In this document: positions 8,374 to 17,690 of the stretch, one piece after another | How positions within the stretch are numbered: position 1 is the first letter of the stretch | How the letters are laid out: each line of letters opens with the position of its first letter | Source: Candidatus Saccharimonadota bacterium | GTDB taxonomy: Bacteria > Patescibacteriota > Saccharimonadia > Saccharimonadales > Saccharimonadaceae | Assembly (NCBI GenBank): GCA_003246575.1 | Contig: QJZZ01000003.1 | Span: 62,001-126,000, forward strand | Direction: 5' to 3' | Length of the DNA stretch: 64,000 nucleotides | The notes under the pieces: generated by a model | Database searches by the model: none | What the model saw: only the letters and a program-made list of their open reading frames with translations | What the model was told of the DNA's origin: nothing | Made by a program: the position numbers and the translations under genes

Positions 8374-9712
8374 AGAAGTACCAGCGGGGAAAATTCCGCC
8401 ACAAAATCTTGATGCAGAAAAAAGCCTGCTCGGCGCCTGCCTCATCGATGAAGAGGTGATTGCTGATGTTGCCGAACTGGTTAGCTCAGAAGACTTTTAC
8501 GACAAGCATCATGGCCTTGTGTTTGGCGGCATGATGCGCCTGTATGAAAAACACAAACCAGTCGATCTCCTCACGCTGACTGATGAACTCAAGAAAAAAG
8601 ACGAGCTCGAAACCGTTGGCGGCTCAGCGTTCCTGACTGAGCTCACCAACTACGTCCCGTCTGCGGCACACGCGCGCAGCTACGCCGAAATCGTCGCAAC
8701 TAATGCCGTACGTCGTCGTCTCATCAAAGCAAGTGCAGATATTTCAGAACTCGGCTTCGACGAGAATACCACCACTCAAGAACTGCTCGAAAAAGCCGAG
8801 GCCGAACTATTCAGCGTCAGCGACCAATCACTTAAGCAAGATCTCGTCAGCATCGAGAGCATCCTGACGGAGAGTTTCGACCGTATTGAAGAGCTGCATC
8901 GCAACAAAGGCGAACTCCGCGGCGTCCGTACTGGCTACCGCGACCTCGACAACATGACCGCTGGCCTCCAACGCAGTGACCTTATCATTCTCGCCGCACG
9001 TCCAGCCATGGGCAAGACCACGCTCGTGACCAACCTCGCGTACAACGTGGCGACGATCGCCAAGCAACCCGTGCTCTTCTTCTCGCTTGAGATGAGTAAG
9101 GAGCAGCTCGTTGACCGTATGCTTGCTGATGCGTCTGGTGTCGACAGCTGGAATATCCGCACAGGCAACCTGAGCGACGAAGACTTCGCCAAGCTCTCAG
9201 AAGCAATGGGCGAGATGGCTGAGGCACCAATCTACATCGACGACACACCAGGTCTTTCAGTACTCGAGATGCGCACAAAAGCACGCCGCAAGCACCACGA
9301 GCAACAGCTCGGCCTCATCATCGTCGACTATCTTCAGCTCCTCCAGGCCAGCGGTAATCACCAAGGCAACCGTGTCCAAGAAGTCTCAGAGATTTCCCGT
9401 GGCCTCAAGTTGATCGCGCGCGAGCTCAATGTACCGCTGATTGCCCTGAGTCAGCTGTCTCGTACCGTTGAAACTCGCACACCGCCAGTGCCGCAGCTCT
9501 CTGACCTCCGTGAATCTGGATCTATCGAGCAAGACGCCGACATCGTCAGCTTCATCTACCGCCCAGGCTACTATGAACCAGACAACCCCGAAGTTCAGAA
9601 CATTACTGACCTTATCATCGCCAAGCACCGTAACGGTCCGGTCGGAAAAGTCCAGCTCTACTTCCACCCAGAGCGCCTCCGCTTCATGTCGCTCGACCGA
9701 AAACACGAGTAG
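8363..9712 (+). CDS. dnaB: Replicative DNA helicase
   Basis: 449 residues. The N-terminal DnaB domain (PPQNLDAEKSLLGACLID) precedes a RecA-type motor: Walker A LAARPAMGKTTLVTN (about 212-226), FFSLEMSKEQL, Walker B LGLIIVDYLQLL, SQLSRTVETR and DLRESGSIEQDADIV. It unwinds DNA at the fork. Overlap with dnaX suggests coupled expression of loader and helicase. No intein is present. Confidence 0.97.
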   Translation: MATKEVPAGKIPPQNLDAEKSLLGACLIDEEVIADVAELVSSEDFYDKHHGLVFGGMMRLYEKHKPVDLLTLTDELKKKDELETVGGSAFLTELTNYVPSAAHARSYAEIVATNAVRRRLIKASADISELGFDENTTTQELLEKAEAELFSVSDQSLKQDLVSIESILTESFDRIEELHRNKGELRGVRTGYRDLDNMTAGLQRSDLIILAARPAMGKTTLVTNLAYNVATIAKQPVLFFSLEMSKEQLVDRMLADASGVDSWNIRTGNLSDEDFAKLSEAMGEMAEAPIYIDDTPGLSVLEMRTKARRKHHEQQLGLIIVDYLQLLQASGNHQGNRVQEVSEISRGLKLIARELNVPLIALSQLSRTVETRTPPVPQLSDLRESGSIEQDADIVSFIYRPGYYEPDNPEVQNITDLIIAKHRNGPVGKVQLYFHPERLRFMSLDRKHE

Positions 9713-9740
9713 AGCAGTATGCTAAAATGGTGGGGACTAT

Positions 9741-11195
9741 ATGAAAGCACACGTTAGCGATTATTTCCTGTACCGATGGCGCTACATCATTGGCTATTTG
9801 ATTGCGGCAGTCGTCGTAACAGCAATCTTCGTATTCGCTGCGTTCTACCTACCGAATGGCCTGCGTGTGGCCGAAAAAGCAACTGCTATTGCGAGCGGCG
9901 CACTCAGCTACAAAGAATTTGCGCCTGAGTCTGCAATCAACCTGCCGTACCTCGGATTGCAACGAGCTGCATTTGAAGTATTTGGCATTTCGACATTTAC
10001 TATCAAGCTTCCGTCGATTGTGCTTGGCATCATGACTGTGCTCGGTATTTTCCTCCTCATCAAAGAATGGTTCAGAAAAAACGTCGGTATCACCACCGGC
10101 CTCATCGCAACAACAATGCCTGCGATCATGTTTGCCTCACAAGACGGCACGCCAACCATCCTCATGTTTGCTGTATCCATCTGGCTCCTCCTGAGCGCTA
10201 CACACGTGACACGACGCCACGCGCCTCGTCTTTTTTGGAAAATAATGACATTCGCACTGCTTGGCATCAACCTCTACATTCCACTCGGCGTCTACCTCGA
10301 TCTCGCCATCCTAACGACACTCATTTTTCATCCACACGTCCGCCTGGCAACGCGCCGCATGAGTCTCGGACGTCTTCTAACGGGTGGCTTCATCGGCCTC
10401 ATTGTCATCACGCCGCTTATCTATAGTGTTGTGATGAATATAGAAGTTGGCGCTCGGTTGATTGGCGTCCCTGGCGAACTCCCATCACTTCAGGAAAGTG
10501 TGCTCGGTTTTGGCACAACGATATTCGGCAACTACGGTCATGATGCTGCGCCGCTTGCTCCGCCGCTCATTTCTCTCGGTATTCTGGCGCTTGTTATCAT
10601 CGGCGTCTACCGTTTCATCACCATCAAGCACACAGCGCGCAGCTACATCATTTGGTTCTGGACTCTGACGCTTATTCCACTGATATACCTCAACCAAAAC
10701 TACATCGCCTACATCATTCCGCTCACTATCCTCATGATCGCGATGGGGCTCAGTACATTGATGCACGAATGGTACCGGCTGTTTCCGCGCAACCCGTACG
10801 CACGCATTGTTGGCCTCATGCCACTCGCATTCATCGTCGGGGGCATCGCAATATCAGGCCTAACACGGTATGAACTCGCTTACAACTACTCACCAAGCAT
10901 CGCCGGACAATTTGACAATGATATCGTGCTCGTCGAACAAGCCGTTGCCGCTGCCAGTGTCACGGGTGAAATCAAACCGAATGTCGTCGTCAACGAAGAG
11001 GAGCTGCCATTCTATGCGCTCATCGCACTCTACAACGACGACTTCACACCATCGACAACAATCGGCACGGTCGTGCCAGTGGTTGTACGAGGCGACTACG
11101 TGGAACGCTCGACGATCGAATCAGAGCCCACACAAATCTTCACCAGTCCATTGAGCGAGCACAGCGACCGCTTCTACCTCTATACATCCCTCTAG
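9741..11195 (+). CDS. Polytopic membrane protein, GT-C / PMT-like glycosyltransferase family
   Basis: 484 residues with about ten predicted membrane helices, including FVFAAFYLPNGL, PSIVLGIMTVLGIFLLIKEW and LIPLIYLNQNYIAYIIPLT, and a polar C-terminal extracellular domain of about 110 residues. The organisation (TM1, first outer loop, then alternating helices) is that of lipid-linked sugar transferases of the PMT/GT39 and ArnT type. The acidic DxD/DE pair expected in the first loop is not obvious, so catalysis is unproven. TAAAAT (9723-9728) lies 12 nt before the ATG. Confidence 0.55.
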   Translation: MKAHVSDYFLYRWRYIIGYLIAAVVVTAIFVFAAFYLPNGLRVAEKATAIASGALSYKEFAPESAINLPYLGLQRAAFEVFGISTFTIKLPSIVLGIMTVLGIFLLIKEWFRKNVGITTGLIATTMPAIMFASQDGTPTILMFAVSIWLLLSATHVTRRHAPRLFWKIMTFALLGINLYIPLGVYLDLAILTTLIFHPHVRLATRRMSLGRLLTGGFIGLIVITPLIYSVVMNIEVGARLIGVPGELPSLQESVLGFGTTIFGNYGHDAAPLAPPLISLGILALVIIGVYRFITIKHTARSYIIWFWTLTLIPLIYLNQNYIAYIIPLTILMIAMGLSTLMHEWYRLFPRNPYARIVGLMPLAFIVGGIAISGLTRYELAYNYSPSIAGQFDNDIVLVEQAVAAASVTGEIKPNVVVNEEELPFYALIALYNDDFTPSTTIGTVVPVVVRGDYVERSTIESEPTQIFTSPLSEHSDRFYLYTSL

Positions 11196-11238
11196 GACTA
11201 GCGTACAATAGAACAAGAATTATTTAGGAGGAACTACC

Positions 11239-11529
11239 ATGGCCCTAGACCAAATGAAGATGCTGAATGACCTGCGTAAAGCCCAAAAAGCCCTTGCAAA
11301 AGAACTCGTTGAAGTTGAAGCAGGTGACGGCGCTGTTGTCGTACAGATCAACGGTGAACTCAAGGTGAAATCAATCAAAATCGATCCATCGATGGTCGAT
11401 CTCGACGATATCAGCGAACTCGAACACTGGCTCGAAATTGCTATCCGTGACGGCATGGCAAAAGCACAAGAAATCGCTGCCGAAAAAATGAAGCCTCTCA
11501 TGGGCGGACTCGGCAACCTAGGACTCTAA
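11239..11529 (+). CDS. ybaB: YbaB/EbfC-family nucleoid-associated protein
   Basis: 96 residues with an AGGAGG Shine-Dalgarno. YbaB hallmarks are the N-terminal helix LRKAQKALAKELVEVEAGD, a beta strand pair (VVVQINGELKVKSIKIDP) and a Gly/Leu-rich end (MGGLGNLGL). Family members bind DNA as dimers. Placement immediately before recR is the common dnaX-ybaB-recR order, here separated from dnaX by dnaB and a membrane gene. Confidence 0.9.
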   Translation: MALDQMKMLNDLRKAQKALAKELVEVEAGDGAVVVQINGELKVKSIKIDPSMVDLDDISELEHWLEIAIRDGMAKAQEIAAEKMKPLMGGLGNLGL

Positions 11530-11540
11530 TAGGGATCCAC

Positions 11541-12155
11541 GTGGCGCAAATACTCCCAAGCGCGCTTCTCGATGTCATCGAAGCGTTTGGACGCCTTCCC
11601 GGCGTTGGTGCGCGTACCGCTGAGCGGTATGCGTACTTTTTGCTGCGCACACAGACCCGCACCACTCACGAACTTTCGTCTGCTATCGAAAAGCTTCAGA
11701 CCGGCGTCAAAGTCTGCCCGCGCACCTTCGCGCTGATCAATCCCGATGAATCTCTTTCGCCGCTCTATACCAGTGCCGACCGTGACAAGCAGACAATTGC
11801 AATTGTCGAAGAACCGCTCGACATCGTCGCACTTGAACGTACCGGCAAATTCAAGGGCACCTATCACGTTCTCGGCGGTGTTATTTCACCAATTGATGGC
11901 GTTGGGCCGGAACAATTGCACATCCCCGAGCTCCTCGGTCGCCTCAAGGAAGACGAGGTAAGTGAAGTCATCATCGCAACCAACGCCAGCGTCGAAGGTG
12001 AGTCGACAGCACTCTTCATCCAGCGACAAATCAGCGACGCCGGGATAGAGACGCAGATTTCACGCCTCGCACGTGGCATCCCGGTTGGCGTCGACCTAGA
12101 ATATGCCGATCAAATCACGCTGGCGCATGCCCTTGAAGGTCGCCGCAAACTCTAG
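11541..12155 (+). CDS. recR: Recombination mediator RecR, zinc-finger cysteines lost
   Basis: 204 residues starting at GTG 11541. The HhH region (FGRLPGVGARTAERYAYFLL), the Toprim core (TIAIVEEPLDIVAL, YHVLGGVISPIDGVGP, IIATNASVEGESTA) and the C-terminal ISRLARGIPVG are all present. RecR works with RecO/RecF in RecA loading. The usual C4 zinc finger before Toprim keeps only one cysteine (VCPRTFALINPDES, residues about 58-71), so it cannot bind zinc in the known way. Confidence 0.93.
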   Translation: MAQILPSALLDVIEAFGRLPGVGARTAERYAYFLLRTQTRTTHELSSAIEKLQTGVKVCPRTFALINPDESLSPLYTSADRDKQTIAIVEEPLDIVALERTGKFKGTYHVLGGVISPIDGVGPEQLHIPELLGRLKEDEVSEVIIATNASVEGESTALFIQRQISDAGIETQISRLARGIPVGVDLEYADQITLAHALEGRRKL

Positions 12156-12176
12156 TTTTCTGGTACACTGATAGTA

Positions 12177-13166
12177 ATGTTTGACACTGCACACACCCTC
12201 ATCGACACCGCGAAACGAATCGTCATTATTCAGGCTGAAAACCCAGACGGCGACAGCCTTGGCTCGAGTCTTGCCCTCGAAGAAATTCTTGGCGACCTCG
12301 GCAAGGATGTTTCGATGTACTGCCCGGTTGATACGCCAAAATACCTTCGCTATCTCCGTGGCTGGGATCGTGTCGAAAATGTCTTTGACGCGCAGGCAGA
12401 CCTAGCGATTATTGTCGACACATCGGCAGATGTTCTCCTCGGAAAAGTCCTCGACACACCAGGCGTACGCTCATTCCTCGAGAGTCATCCCGTCCTGGTG
12501 CTTGACCATCACGCGACCGAAAGCACATTGAGTTTCGACCACACCATGGTCAGCGCACAAGTCGTCGCAACCGGCGAACTCATCTACAACCTCGCAAGCA
12601 GCGCCGATTGGACTATCAATGCGCAAGCCGCCGAAAATATGATGGCCGCCATGATGAGCGACAGCCTCGGCCTCACGACGCCAAATGTCACCGCCGCAAC
12701 CTTTCTCGTCGCAAGCAAACTCACCGAGCTTGGCGCTTCAAATGCCGCTATCGAAGAACGTCGTCGCGAGTTCATGAAAAAGTCACCAGAAATTCTCGCC
12801 TACAAAGGCAAATTGATCGAACGCGTCGAATATCTCCTCGACGGCAAACTTGCGCTCGTACACGTACCATTTGATGAAATCGAAGCGTATTCAGACCAAT
12901 ACAACCCAGGCGCTCTCATCGGTGACGAACTCCGTCTCGTCGAAGGCGTTGAAGTGAGCTGTGTTATCAAAACCTATCCAGACGGTCGACTCACCGCGCG
13001 CTTACGTTCAAGCGTACCCGTATCGGAAACCATTGCCGGATACTTTGGCGGCGGCGGCCACGCCTACGCCGCTGGATTCCGTGTCTATGAGGACTACGAC
13101 ACCATCGTACGCGAACTCGTCGACGCAACCAGTAAGGCATTCGATGCCGAAAAGGCCGACTCGTAA
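12177..13166 (+). CDS. DHH/DHHA1 phosphoesterase (NrnA-like)
   Basis: 329 residues. The DHH domain shows NPDGDSLGSSLAL (residues about 22-34), IIVDTSA and VLVLDHHATES. The C-terminal DHHA1 domain ends in GGGGHAYAAGFRV. Such proteins degrade nanoRNA or cyclic dinucleotides (NrnA, GdpP type); which substrate applies is not visible. TACACT (12164-12169) is 7 nt before the ATG. The stop codon overlaps the cysS start (TAATG), implying translational coupling. Confidence 0.85.
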   Translation: MFDTAHTLIDTAKRIVIIQAENPDGDSLGSSLALEEILGDLGKDVSMYCPVDTPKYLRYLRGWDRVENVFDAQADLAIIVDTSADVLLGKVLDTPGVRSFLESHPVLVLDHHATESTLSFDHTMVSAQVVATGELIYNLASSADWTINAQAAENMMAAMMSDSLGLTTPNVTAATFLVASKLTELGASNAAIEERRREFMKKSPEILAYKGKLIERVEYLLDGKLALVHVPFDEIEAYSDQYNPGALIGDELRLVEGVEVSCVIKTYPDGRLTARLRSSVPVSETIAGYFGGGGHAYAAGFRVYEDYDTIVRELVDATSKAFDAEKADS

Positions 13167-14593
13167 TGAAACTCTATAACACGATGTCGCGTTCCACCGA
13201 GAAGTTGGTACCGCTTCAAGAAAATCGTGTTTCGCTCTACACCTGTGGCTTGACCGTCTACAGTCAACCGCACATCGGTAACTGGCTCGGCTATATCTAC
13301 TGGGATGTGCTCGTTCGCGTACTGCGTGCCGAGGGCTACACTGTTTCGCGTACGCAGAATATCACCGACGTCGGACACCTTGTGAGTGACGACGACAGCG
13401 GTGAAGACAAAATGGAGAAAGGCGCACGCAGTGAAGGCCTGACTGCGTGGGATATCGCCAAGAAGTACGCACTCGTTGCCGAATATGAAGCCTACGACCT
13501 GCTCGATTTGATCCGTCCCGACCACCTCGTCACCGCCACGAGTTGCATCGACGCGCAACTTCGTTTCGCAAGCGAATTAGATGAAAAAGGCTTTTTGTAC
13601 CGCACCGAAGACGGTATGTATTTCGACACCAGCAAGCTCGACGATTACGGCAAGCTTGCTCGTCTCGACATCGCCGGACTCGAAGCCGGAGCACGCGTCG
13701 ACATGGCCGACAAAAAGAATCCGACCGACTTCGCCGTCTGGAAATTCAGCCCGCACGACGCCACTCGCGATATGGAGTGGAGCAGTCCATGGGGGACCGG
13801 CTTCCCGGGATGGCATCTCGAATGTTCGGTGATTGCCCGCGAAACGCTTGGTGACCAAATCGATATTCACACTGGCGGCATCGACCATATACCGGTGCAT
13901 CACACCAATGAAATCGCGCAAACCGAAAGCCTCACTGGCAAACAATTCGCGCAGGCGTGGGTACACAACAACCACATCAAAGTCGATAATCAAAAGATGT
14001 CGAAATCACTCGGCAATACATTCACACTGCAAGATATTCTCGACCGCGGGTACGCCCTCGACGCGTTCAAATTACTTGCGTTGAGCAAACACTACCGTAC
14101 GGAAGGTAATTTCACCTGGGATATACTGAGCGCCCACCAAAACCATCTCAACAACTGGCGTGACATCGCGGCTTTGCGCCACCAAACCCATGACACCCTG
14201 CGTGACGATGACGACAAATCGACCGACGAGCATAGCGTGAGCTTACTCGCGACGAGCCAGGCAATCCAGCAAGCAATCTCAAACGACCTCGACACCCCTG
14301 CGGCACTTGCGATTATCGACGAAGCCTTTGGTCGTCTCGACAACAAATCACTTGACAATATTCATCGACACGCCCTCGTACAATTGCTCGAAACAATCGA
14401 CGAGCTCCTCGGCCTTCACCTGATAGACTCTACGCCCGACATCGATGAAGATGCCAAGCGACTCATCATCGAACGCGAACGTGCTCGTGACGACAAGAAT
14501 TGGGAGAAGAGCGACCAGCTACGTGATGCGCTTTTCGAAAAGGGTGTCACTGTGCGTGACACCCTTCATGGAACGATCTGGTCGTATACTTAG
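13166..14593 (+). CDS. cysS: Cysteinyl-tRNA synthetase
   Basis: 475 residues. Class I signatures are PHIGNWLGYIYWD (HIGH) and KMSKSLGN. Zinc ligands are retained (Cys in YTCGLTVY, Cys in WHLECSVIA, His and Glu in GGIDHIPVHHTNE). A MshC assignment was considered, but the full-length C-terminal anticodon region favours CysRS. The gene ends tail-to-tail with the permease gene, overlapping it by 3 nt. Confidence 0.96.
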   Translation: MKLYNTMSRSTEKLVPLQENRVSLYTCGLTVYSQPHIGNWLGYIYWDVLVRVLRAEGYTVSRTQNITDVGHLVSDDDSGEDKMEKGARSEGLTAWDIAKKYALVAEYEAYDLLDLIRPDHLVTATSCIDAQLRFASELDEKGFLYRTEDGMYFDTSKLDDYGKLARLDIAGLEAGARVDMADKKNPTDFAVWKFSPHDATRDMEWSSPWGTGFPGWHLECSVIARETLGDQIDIHTGGIDHIPVHHTNEIAQTESLTGKQFAQAWVHNNHIKVDNQKMSKSLGNTFTLQDILDRGYALDAFKLLALSKHYRTEGNFTWDILSAHQNHLNNWRDIAALRHQTHDTLRDDDDKSTDEHSVSLLATSQAIQQAISNDLDTPAALAIIDEAFGRLDNKSLDNIHRHALVQLLETIDELLGLHLIDSTPDIDEDAKRLIIERERARDDKNWEKSDQLRDALFEKGVTVRDTLHGTIWSYT

Positions 14594-15723
14594 TCTTCGC
14601 CCTGCAATTTCTTGAGTAGTTTCTGAATCGGTTGCTTGTTGTGCTCACGCTTCTTCTTGCTGTGCGCCATATACTCTTCGATCAGCACTTTGATACACCC
14701 AGCGATTGGAATCGAGATAATACCACCGGCGAGGCCGAAGAGATACAGACCCACTGTCACTGACGCCAGCACTGCGAGCGGCGAAAGCTCGACATATTTC
14801 GACTGAATCGTTGGCGAGATGAAGTTGTTTTCGACTTGCTGATAGACGATGAAGAAAATAATGAAAGCAATACCAGCAGGAACGCTGTTGATCATGAGCA
14901 GCAGGGTAATCAGAATACCCCCGATTGTCGCACCGAACATCGGGATCAGCGAGAGCACAAACGCGATTGCAATGGCCGGCGGTGCCAGGCTGGCATCAAC
15001 ACCAGTGCTCACGAGGCTAATAATAAATACCATTAGTCCACTTGCGAGCGCCCCAATGCCTGATACGGTCAACTGTCCGGTGACGTACCCAGATACGACT
15101 TTGTTCATACGCGTGGCAATCGAACGGTGCCAGTTCATGCGATCCTCGTCCTCGTAGACATTCCAGATTCGTTTCATCCACTCTGGACCTTCGATTAGCA
15201 TCAAGAAAGTGAGGACAAGCGTCAGGATTGCTGCACCGATTAGTGCGAAGAATGACCCAACCTGCGACACAAGACCACTACTGAAGTGGGATAGCCATGC
15301 CGTCGACTCAGATTTGAGCCCCTCGATGGCAGTATCAATCTGTGGCTGAAGCTGGTACTTATCAATAAAATCACTTACACTACTCGACTGCGCCGCGACA
15401 CCCTGCACAAGCTGCGGTGCGCTATCGATCAACTTGACGGTTTGTTGAGCAATCGGTGGCACAACGATGAAAAAGAACGCGCCAAGGAATATCACAACTG
15501 CAAGGAATGCGAGGGCCGTTGCGCCGATACGACTACGCCCTGGTATATATTTGCGGAGCAAATTAACTGGACCACTGAGCGCAAGTGACAAAAAAGCTGC
15601 GCTGGCGAGAATGACAAGCGCCGTTCGAGACAAATACATGAGATAAATAGCGAAGACAAATCCGATGACAACAAGCCAAAACCGGACGAACGTACGAGTG
15701 TCGATTTCAATGTGGAGTTTCAT
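14590..15723 (-). CDS. AI-2E family transporter (PerM-like permease)
   Basis: 377 residues with about eight membrane helices and the family's central soluble segment between helix 3 and helix 4 (residues about 100-165). The C-terminal region AIAFVLSLIPMFGATIGGILI and VENNFISPTIQSKYVELSPL is diagnostic of the PerM/AI-2E exporter family. The tail is Lys-rich (SKKKREHNKQ). Substrates in this family are mostly unknown. Confidence 0.85.
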   Translation of the reverse strand: MKLHIEIDTRTFVRFWLVVIGFVFAIYLMYLSRTALVILASAAFLSLALSGPVNLLRKYIPGRSRIGATALAFLAVVIFLGAFFFIVVPPIAQQTVKLIDSAPQLVQGVAAQSSSVSDFIDKYQLQPQIDTAIEGLKSESTAWLSHFSSGLVSQVGSFFALIGAAILTLVLTFLMLIEGPEWMKRIWNVYEDEDRMNWHRSIATRMNKVVSGYVTGQLTVSGIGALASGLMVFIISLVSTGVDASLAPPAIAIAFVLSLIPMFGATIGGILITLLLMINSVPAGIAFIIFFIVYQQVENNFISPTIQSKYVELSPLAVLASVTVGLYLFGLAGGIISIPIAGCIKVLIEEYMAHSKKKREHNKQPIQKLLKKLQGED

Positions 15724-15750
15724 GATTTCAGTATACTACAGTTCACCCAG

Positions 15751-15930
15751 TTACATCGAGGCTCTACTCGTGATATACGCTACCAGTAGTAGCAATATGA
15801 CCGCAACGACCGCTACGAGAAACGGTACGCGGTTGGGATAATAGTCGACCTTCTTCACTGTCGACTTCGCAGCTTTCAACCGTTTGGCTGGAGCTTTTCG
15901 GGATGTAGGTGTCTTCTTTTTTGTCGCCAT
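15751..15930 (-). CDS. Small single-pass membrane protein (59 aa)
   Basis: 59 residues. It has a Lys/Arg-rich cytoplasmic N-terminus (MATKKKTPTSRKAPAKRLK) and one hydrophobic helix (FLVAVVAVILLLLVAYI, residues about 37-53). TATACT (15937-15942) is 6 nt before the ATG, the spacing seen for other leaderless genes here. It lies between the Erm/KsgA-like gene and the permease gene, same strand. Function unknown. Confidence 0.65.
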   Translation of the reverse strand: MATKKKTPTSRKAPAKRLKAAKSTVKKVDYYPNRVPFLVAVVAVILLLLVAYITSRASM

Positions 15931-15970
15931 ACCCAGAGTATACCTCTCTACTCACAGAGGTGCAAGCCGC

Positions 15971-16690
15971 TTATCCTAAAAAGAGCTGAATCCACTGCTC
16001 GGGCGTGAGTTCAGATGGCTTACGCTCAGGAGAGATGCCGAAACGCTGGCGCGGCGTGCGTGCGAATACCTTTGGATCGGCGAAGCACATCGAAATAAAT
16101 TCACGATAGGCCGGCATCTGTGCAGGTTCGAGTAATGGAGTCTCGCGCAACTTCAACTCGAGTAGTACCGTATCGACGGCGGGTGGTGGAGTGAAGTCAG
16201 TTTTGTGAAGTGGCTTGCGGATGCGTGCCGTATAGAGAGGAGACAGCGCAATGCCAAGTGCACTCGTAAAGTGCTGGTCACTCGGTACCGTCTTTCGCGC
16301 AAATTGTCTTTGCACGACGAAATACATGGCCTTTGGCGGTAGCGCACTCTCGGAGAGTCGCTTGATAAGTGCTGCCGTGATAGAAAAAGGCGGGTTCGCA
16401 AAGACTTTGTACGGCTCGTTCGGCAGTGACACACCGAGTGCATCACCGCGAAGAACTGTGACGTTCTCGAATTGGCTGACATTACGCTTCAAAAGCTCAA
16501 GCGCATTCGGCTCGAGCTCGACAGCCACGACACTGCGAACGCGACGCGCTAGCACGCTCGTGATCACACCGCTTCCAGCACCGAAGTCATACACAAGATC
16601 GTTCTTGCGCAAATTGCTGTGCCCGATCAACTCCGCAACAAGGCGGGGACCACTCAGATAGTGCTGATCATACTCATGACGTCGTTTCAT
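15971..16690 (-). CDS. rRNA adenine N6-methyltransferase, KsgA/Erm family
   Basis: 239 residues. The SAM-binding motif LVYDFGAGSGVITSVLA (residues about 31-47), the acidic VVAVELEPNAL and the target-base motif FANPPFSIT (NPPF in place of KsgA NLPY or Erm NIPY) are visible, followed by FVVQRQFARK. The fold is clear. The choice between 16S dimethylation (KsgA) and 23S A2058 methylation (Erm) is not: the start RRHEYDQHYL resembles Erm more than KsgA. It is divergent from the 5-FCL gene. Confidence 0.75.
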   Translation of the reverse strand: MKRRHEYDQHYLSGPRLVAELIGHSNLRKNDLVYDFGAGSGVITSVLARRVRSVVAVELEPNALELLKRNVSQFENVTVLRGDALGVSLPNEPYKVFANPPFSITAALIKRLSESALPPKAMYFVVQRQFARKTVPSDQHFTSALGIALSPLYTARIRKPLHKTDFTPPPAVDTVLLELKLRETPLLEPAQMPAYREFISMCFADPKVFARTPRQRFGISPERKPSELTPEQWIQLFLG

Positions 16691-16722
16691 GTTCGTATTG
16701 TACCACTGTTACAATAGATACT

Positions 16723-17217
16723 ATGGACAAACCGTCACTCCGCACCGTCTGCGCATCTCGTCTCGACTCACTCACGCACGAGCAGCGTGCCGAATATAGC
16801 CGCCGTAGCACGGCCACACTTCTGGCGACCATCGATTGGTCATCGGCTATGCGCGTCAGTTGCTATCAGTCGCAAGACAGCCTCCACGAAGTTGATACCT
16901 CAGAGCTTCTCGCGGCGCTGCGCCAGCGTTACCCGCATCTGACCATCGACACGCCAGCACCCAGCCCAGATGCCGCGCAGCCGACGACACACTATGACAT
17001 CATCATCGCGCCACTTCTCGGTTATGATGCGATGAATAATCGCCTGGGACGAGGCGAAGGCTGGTACGATCGGTTTCTCTCTACACAACGTTCCGCCAAA
17101 AAGATCGGTCTGGCATTTTCTATCCAAGAACTCGAAACAATCCCTACCGAACCACACGACATTCCGCTCGACAGTATCTTCACCGAAACAAAAAAGGCGC
17201 CCGTGGGGGGCGCCTGA
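16723..17217 (+). CDS. 5-formyltetrahydrofolate cyclo-ligase
   Basis: 164 residues, slightly short. The family motif is present as LLGYDAMNNRLGRGEGWYDR (residues about 100-119), where the Gly/Arg-rich loop binds ATP and folate. The enzyme converts 5-formyl-THF to 5,10-methenyl-THF and complements the DHFR in this window. TACAAT (16710-16715) lies 7 nt before the ATG. Its last codons overlap the terminator of the converging small gene. Confidence 0.85.
   Translation: MDKPSLRTVCASRLDSLTHEQRAEYSRRSTATLLATIDWSSAMRVSCYQSQDSLHEVDTSELLAALRQRYPHLTIDTPAPSPDAAQPTTHYDIIIAPLLGYDAMNNRLGRGEGWYDRFLSTQRSAKKIGLAFSIQELETIPTEPHDIPLDSIFTETKKAPVGGA
17190..17215 (-). terminator. Intrinsic terminator for the minus-strand small gene
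   Basis: Read on the minus strand: GGCGCC, loop, GGGCGCC followed by TTTTTTG. It is embedded in the 3' end of the 5-FCL gene. Confidence 0.85.
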
Positions 17218-17234
17218 TTGTGCGGCGATCCGGT

Positions 17235-17483
17235 TCATCCCGTGATAGACACGAGTGTCCAGTCGCTGCTACGGCCATCGCTGCGCAATCGGAATTGCTG
17301 CAGACCATCGGTGAGTGTCAGAATTTTGCTGATCGCACCTTCGCTACGCACCGTCAGGCTGAGACCTGCGTCGACGAACTCGTAGGTTCGACCGTCGCAC
17401 TCAACACGTGCCGGATATGCCACGAGGCTCTTGCTGAACCTCAGGGCAGTAACGTTGACCGTCTTGTTAATCATTTTTGTCAT
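17235..17483 (-). CDS. Small orphan protein (82 aa)
   Basis: 82 residues starting at ATG 17483, chosen because AGGAGTG precedes it at proper spacing. The sequence alternates polar and hydrophobic residues (NVTALRFSKSLVAYPARVEC, LRSDGRSSDWTLVSITG), suggesting a small beta-rich domain. There is no signal peptide or recognisable motif. A TTCACG-17-TATACT promoter (17691-17719) would give an unusually long leader of about 200 nt. A terminator follows the stop directly. Confidence 0.6.
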   Translation of the reverse strand: MTKMINKTVNVTALRFSKSLVAYPARVECDGRTYEFVDAGLSLTVRSEGAISKILTLTDGLQQFRLRSDGRSSDWTLVSITG

Positions 17484-17690
17484 AGTTTTCACTCCTGACT
17501 TCTGTCGGTTGGACAAAAGGCTAAATTTGATTAGCGAACGGATTTTGGAGTGGGCGAATTACAGATAGAGGAGTCAACCGCTCGAGACCGCCTTGTTTAC
17601 TGCATTCACAATGTACGAGACGTCAATGACGCCGATAAGGCTTGGTAGTGAAAAGGTACAGTGCGCACCAGTACTAACATAGCCATAACT

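Noticed and set aside
15764-15955. 63-codon minus ORF
   Set aside because: A neighbouring frame (15751-15930) encodes a sensible membrane protein with a -10 box; this one is its shifted shadow.
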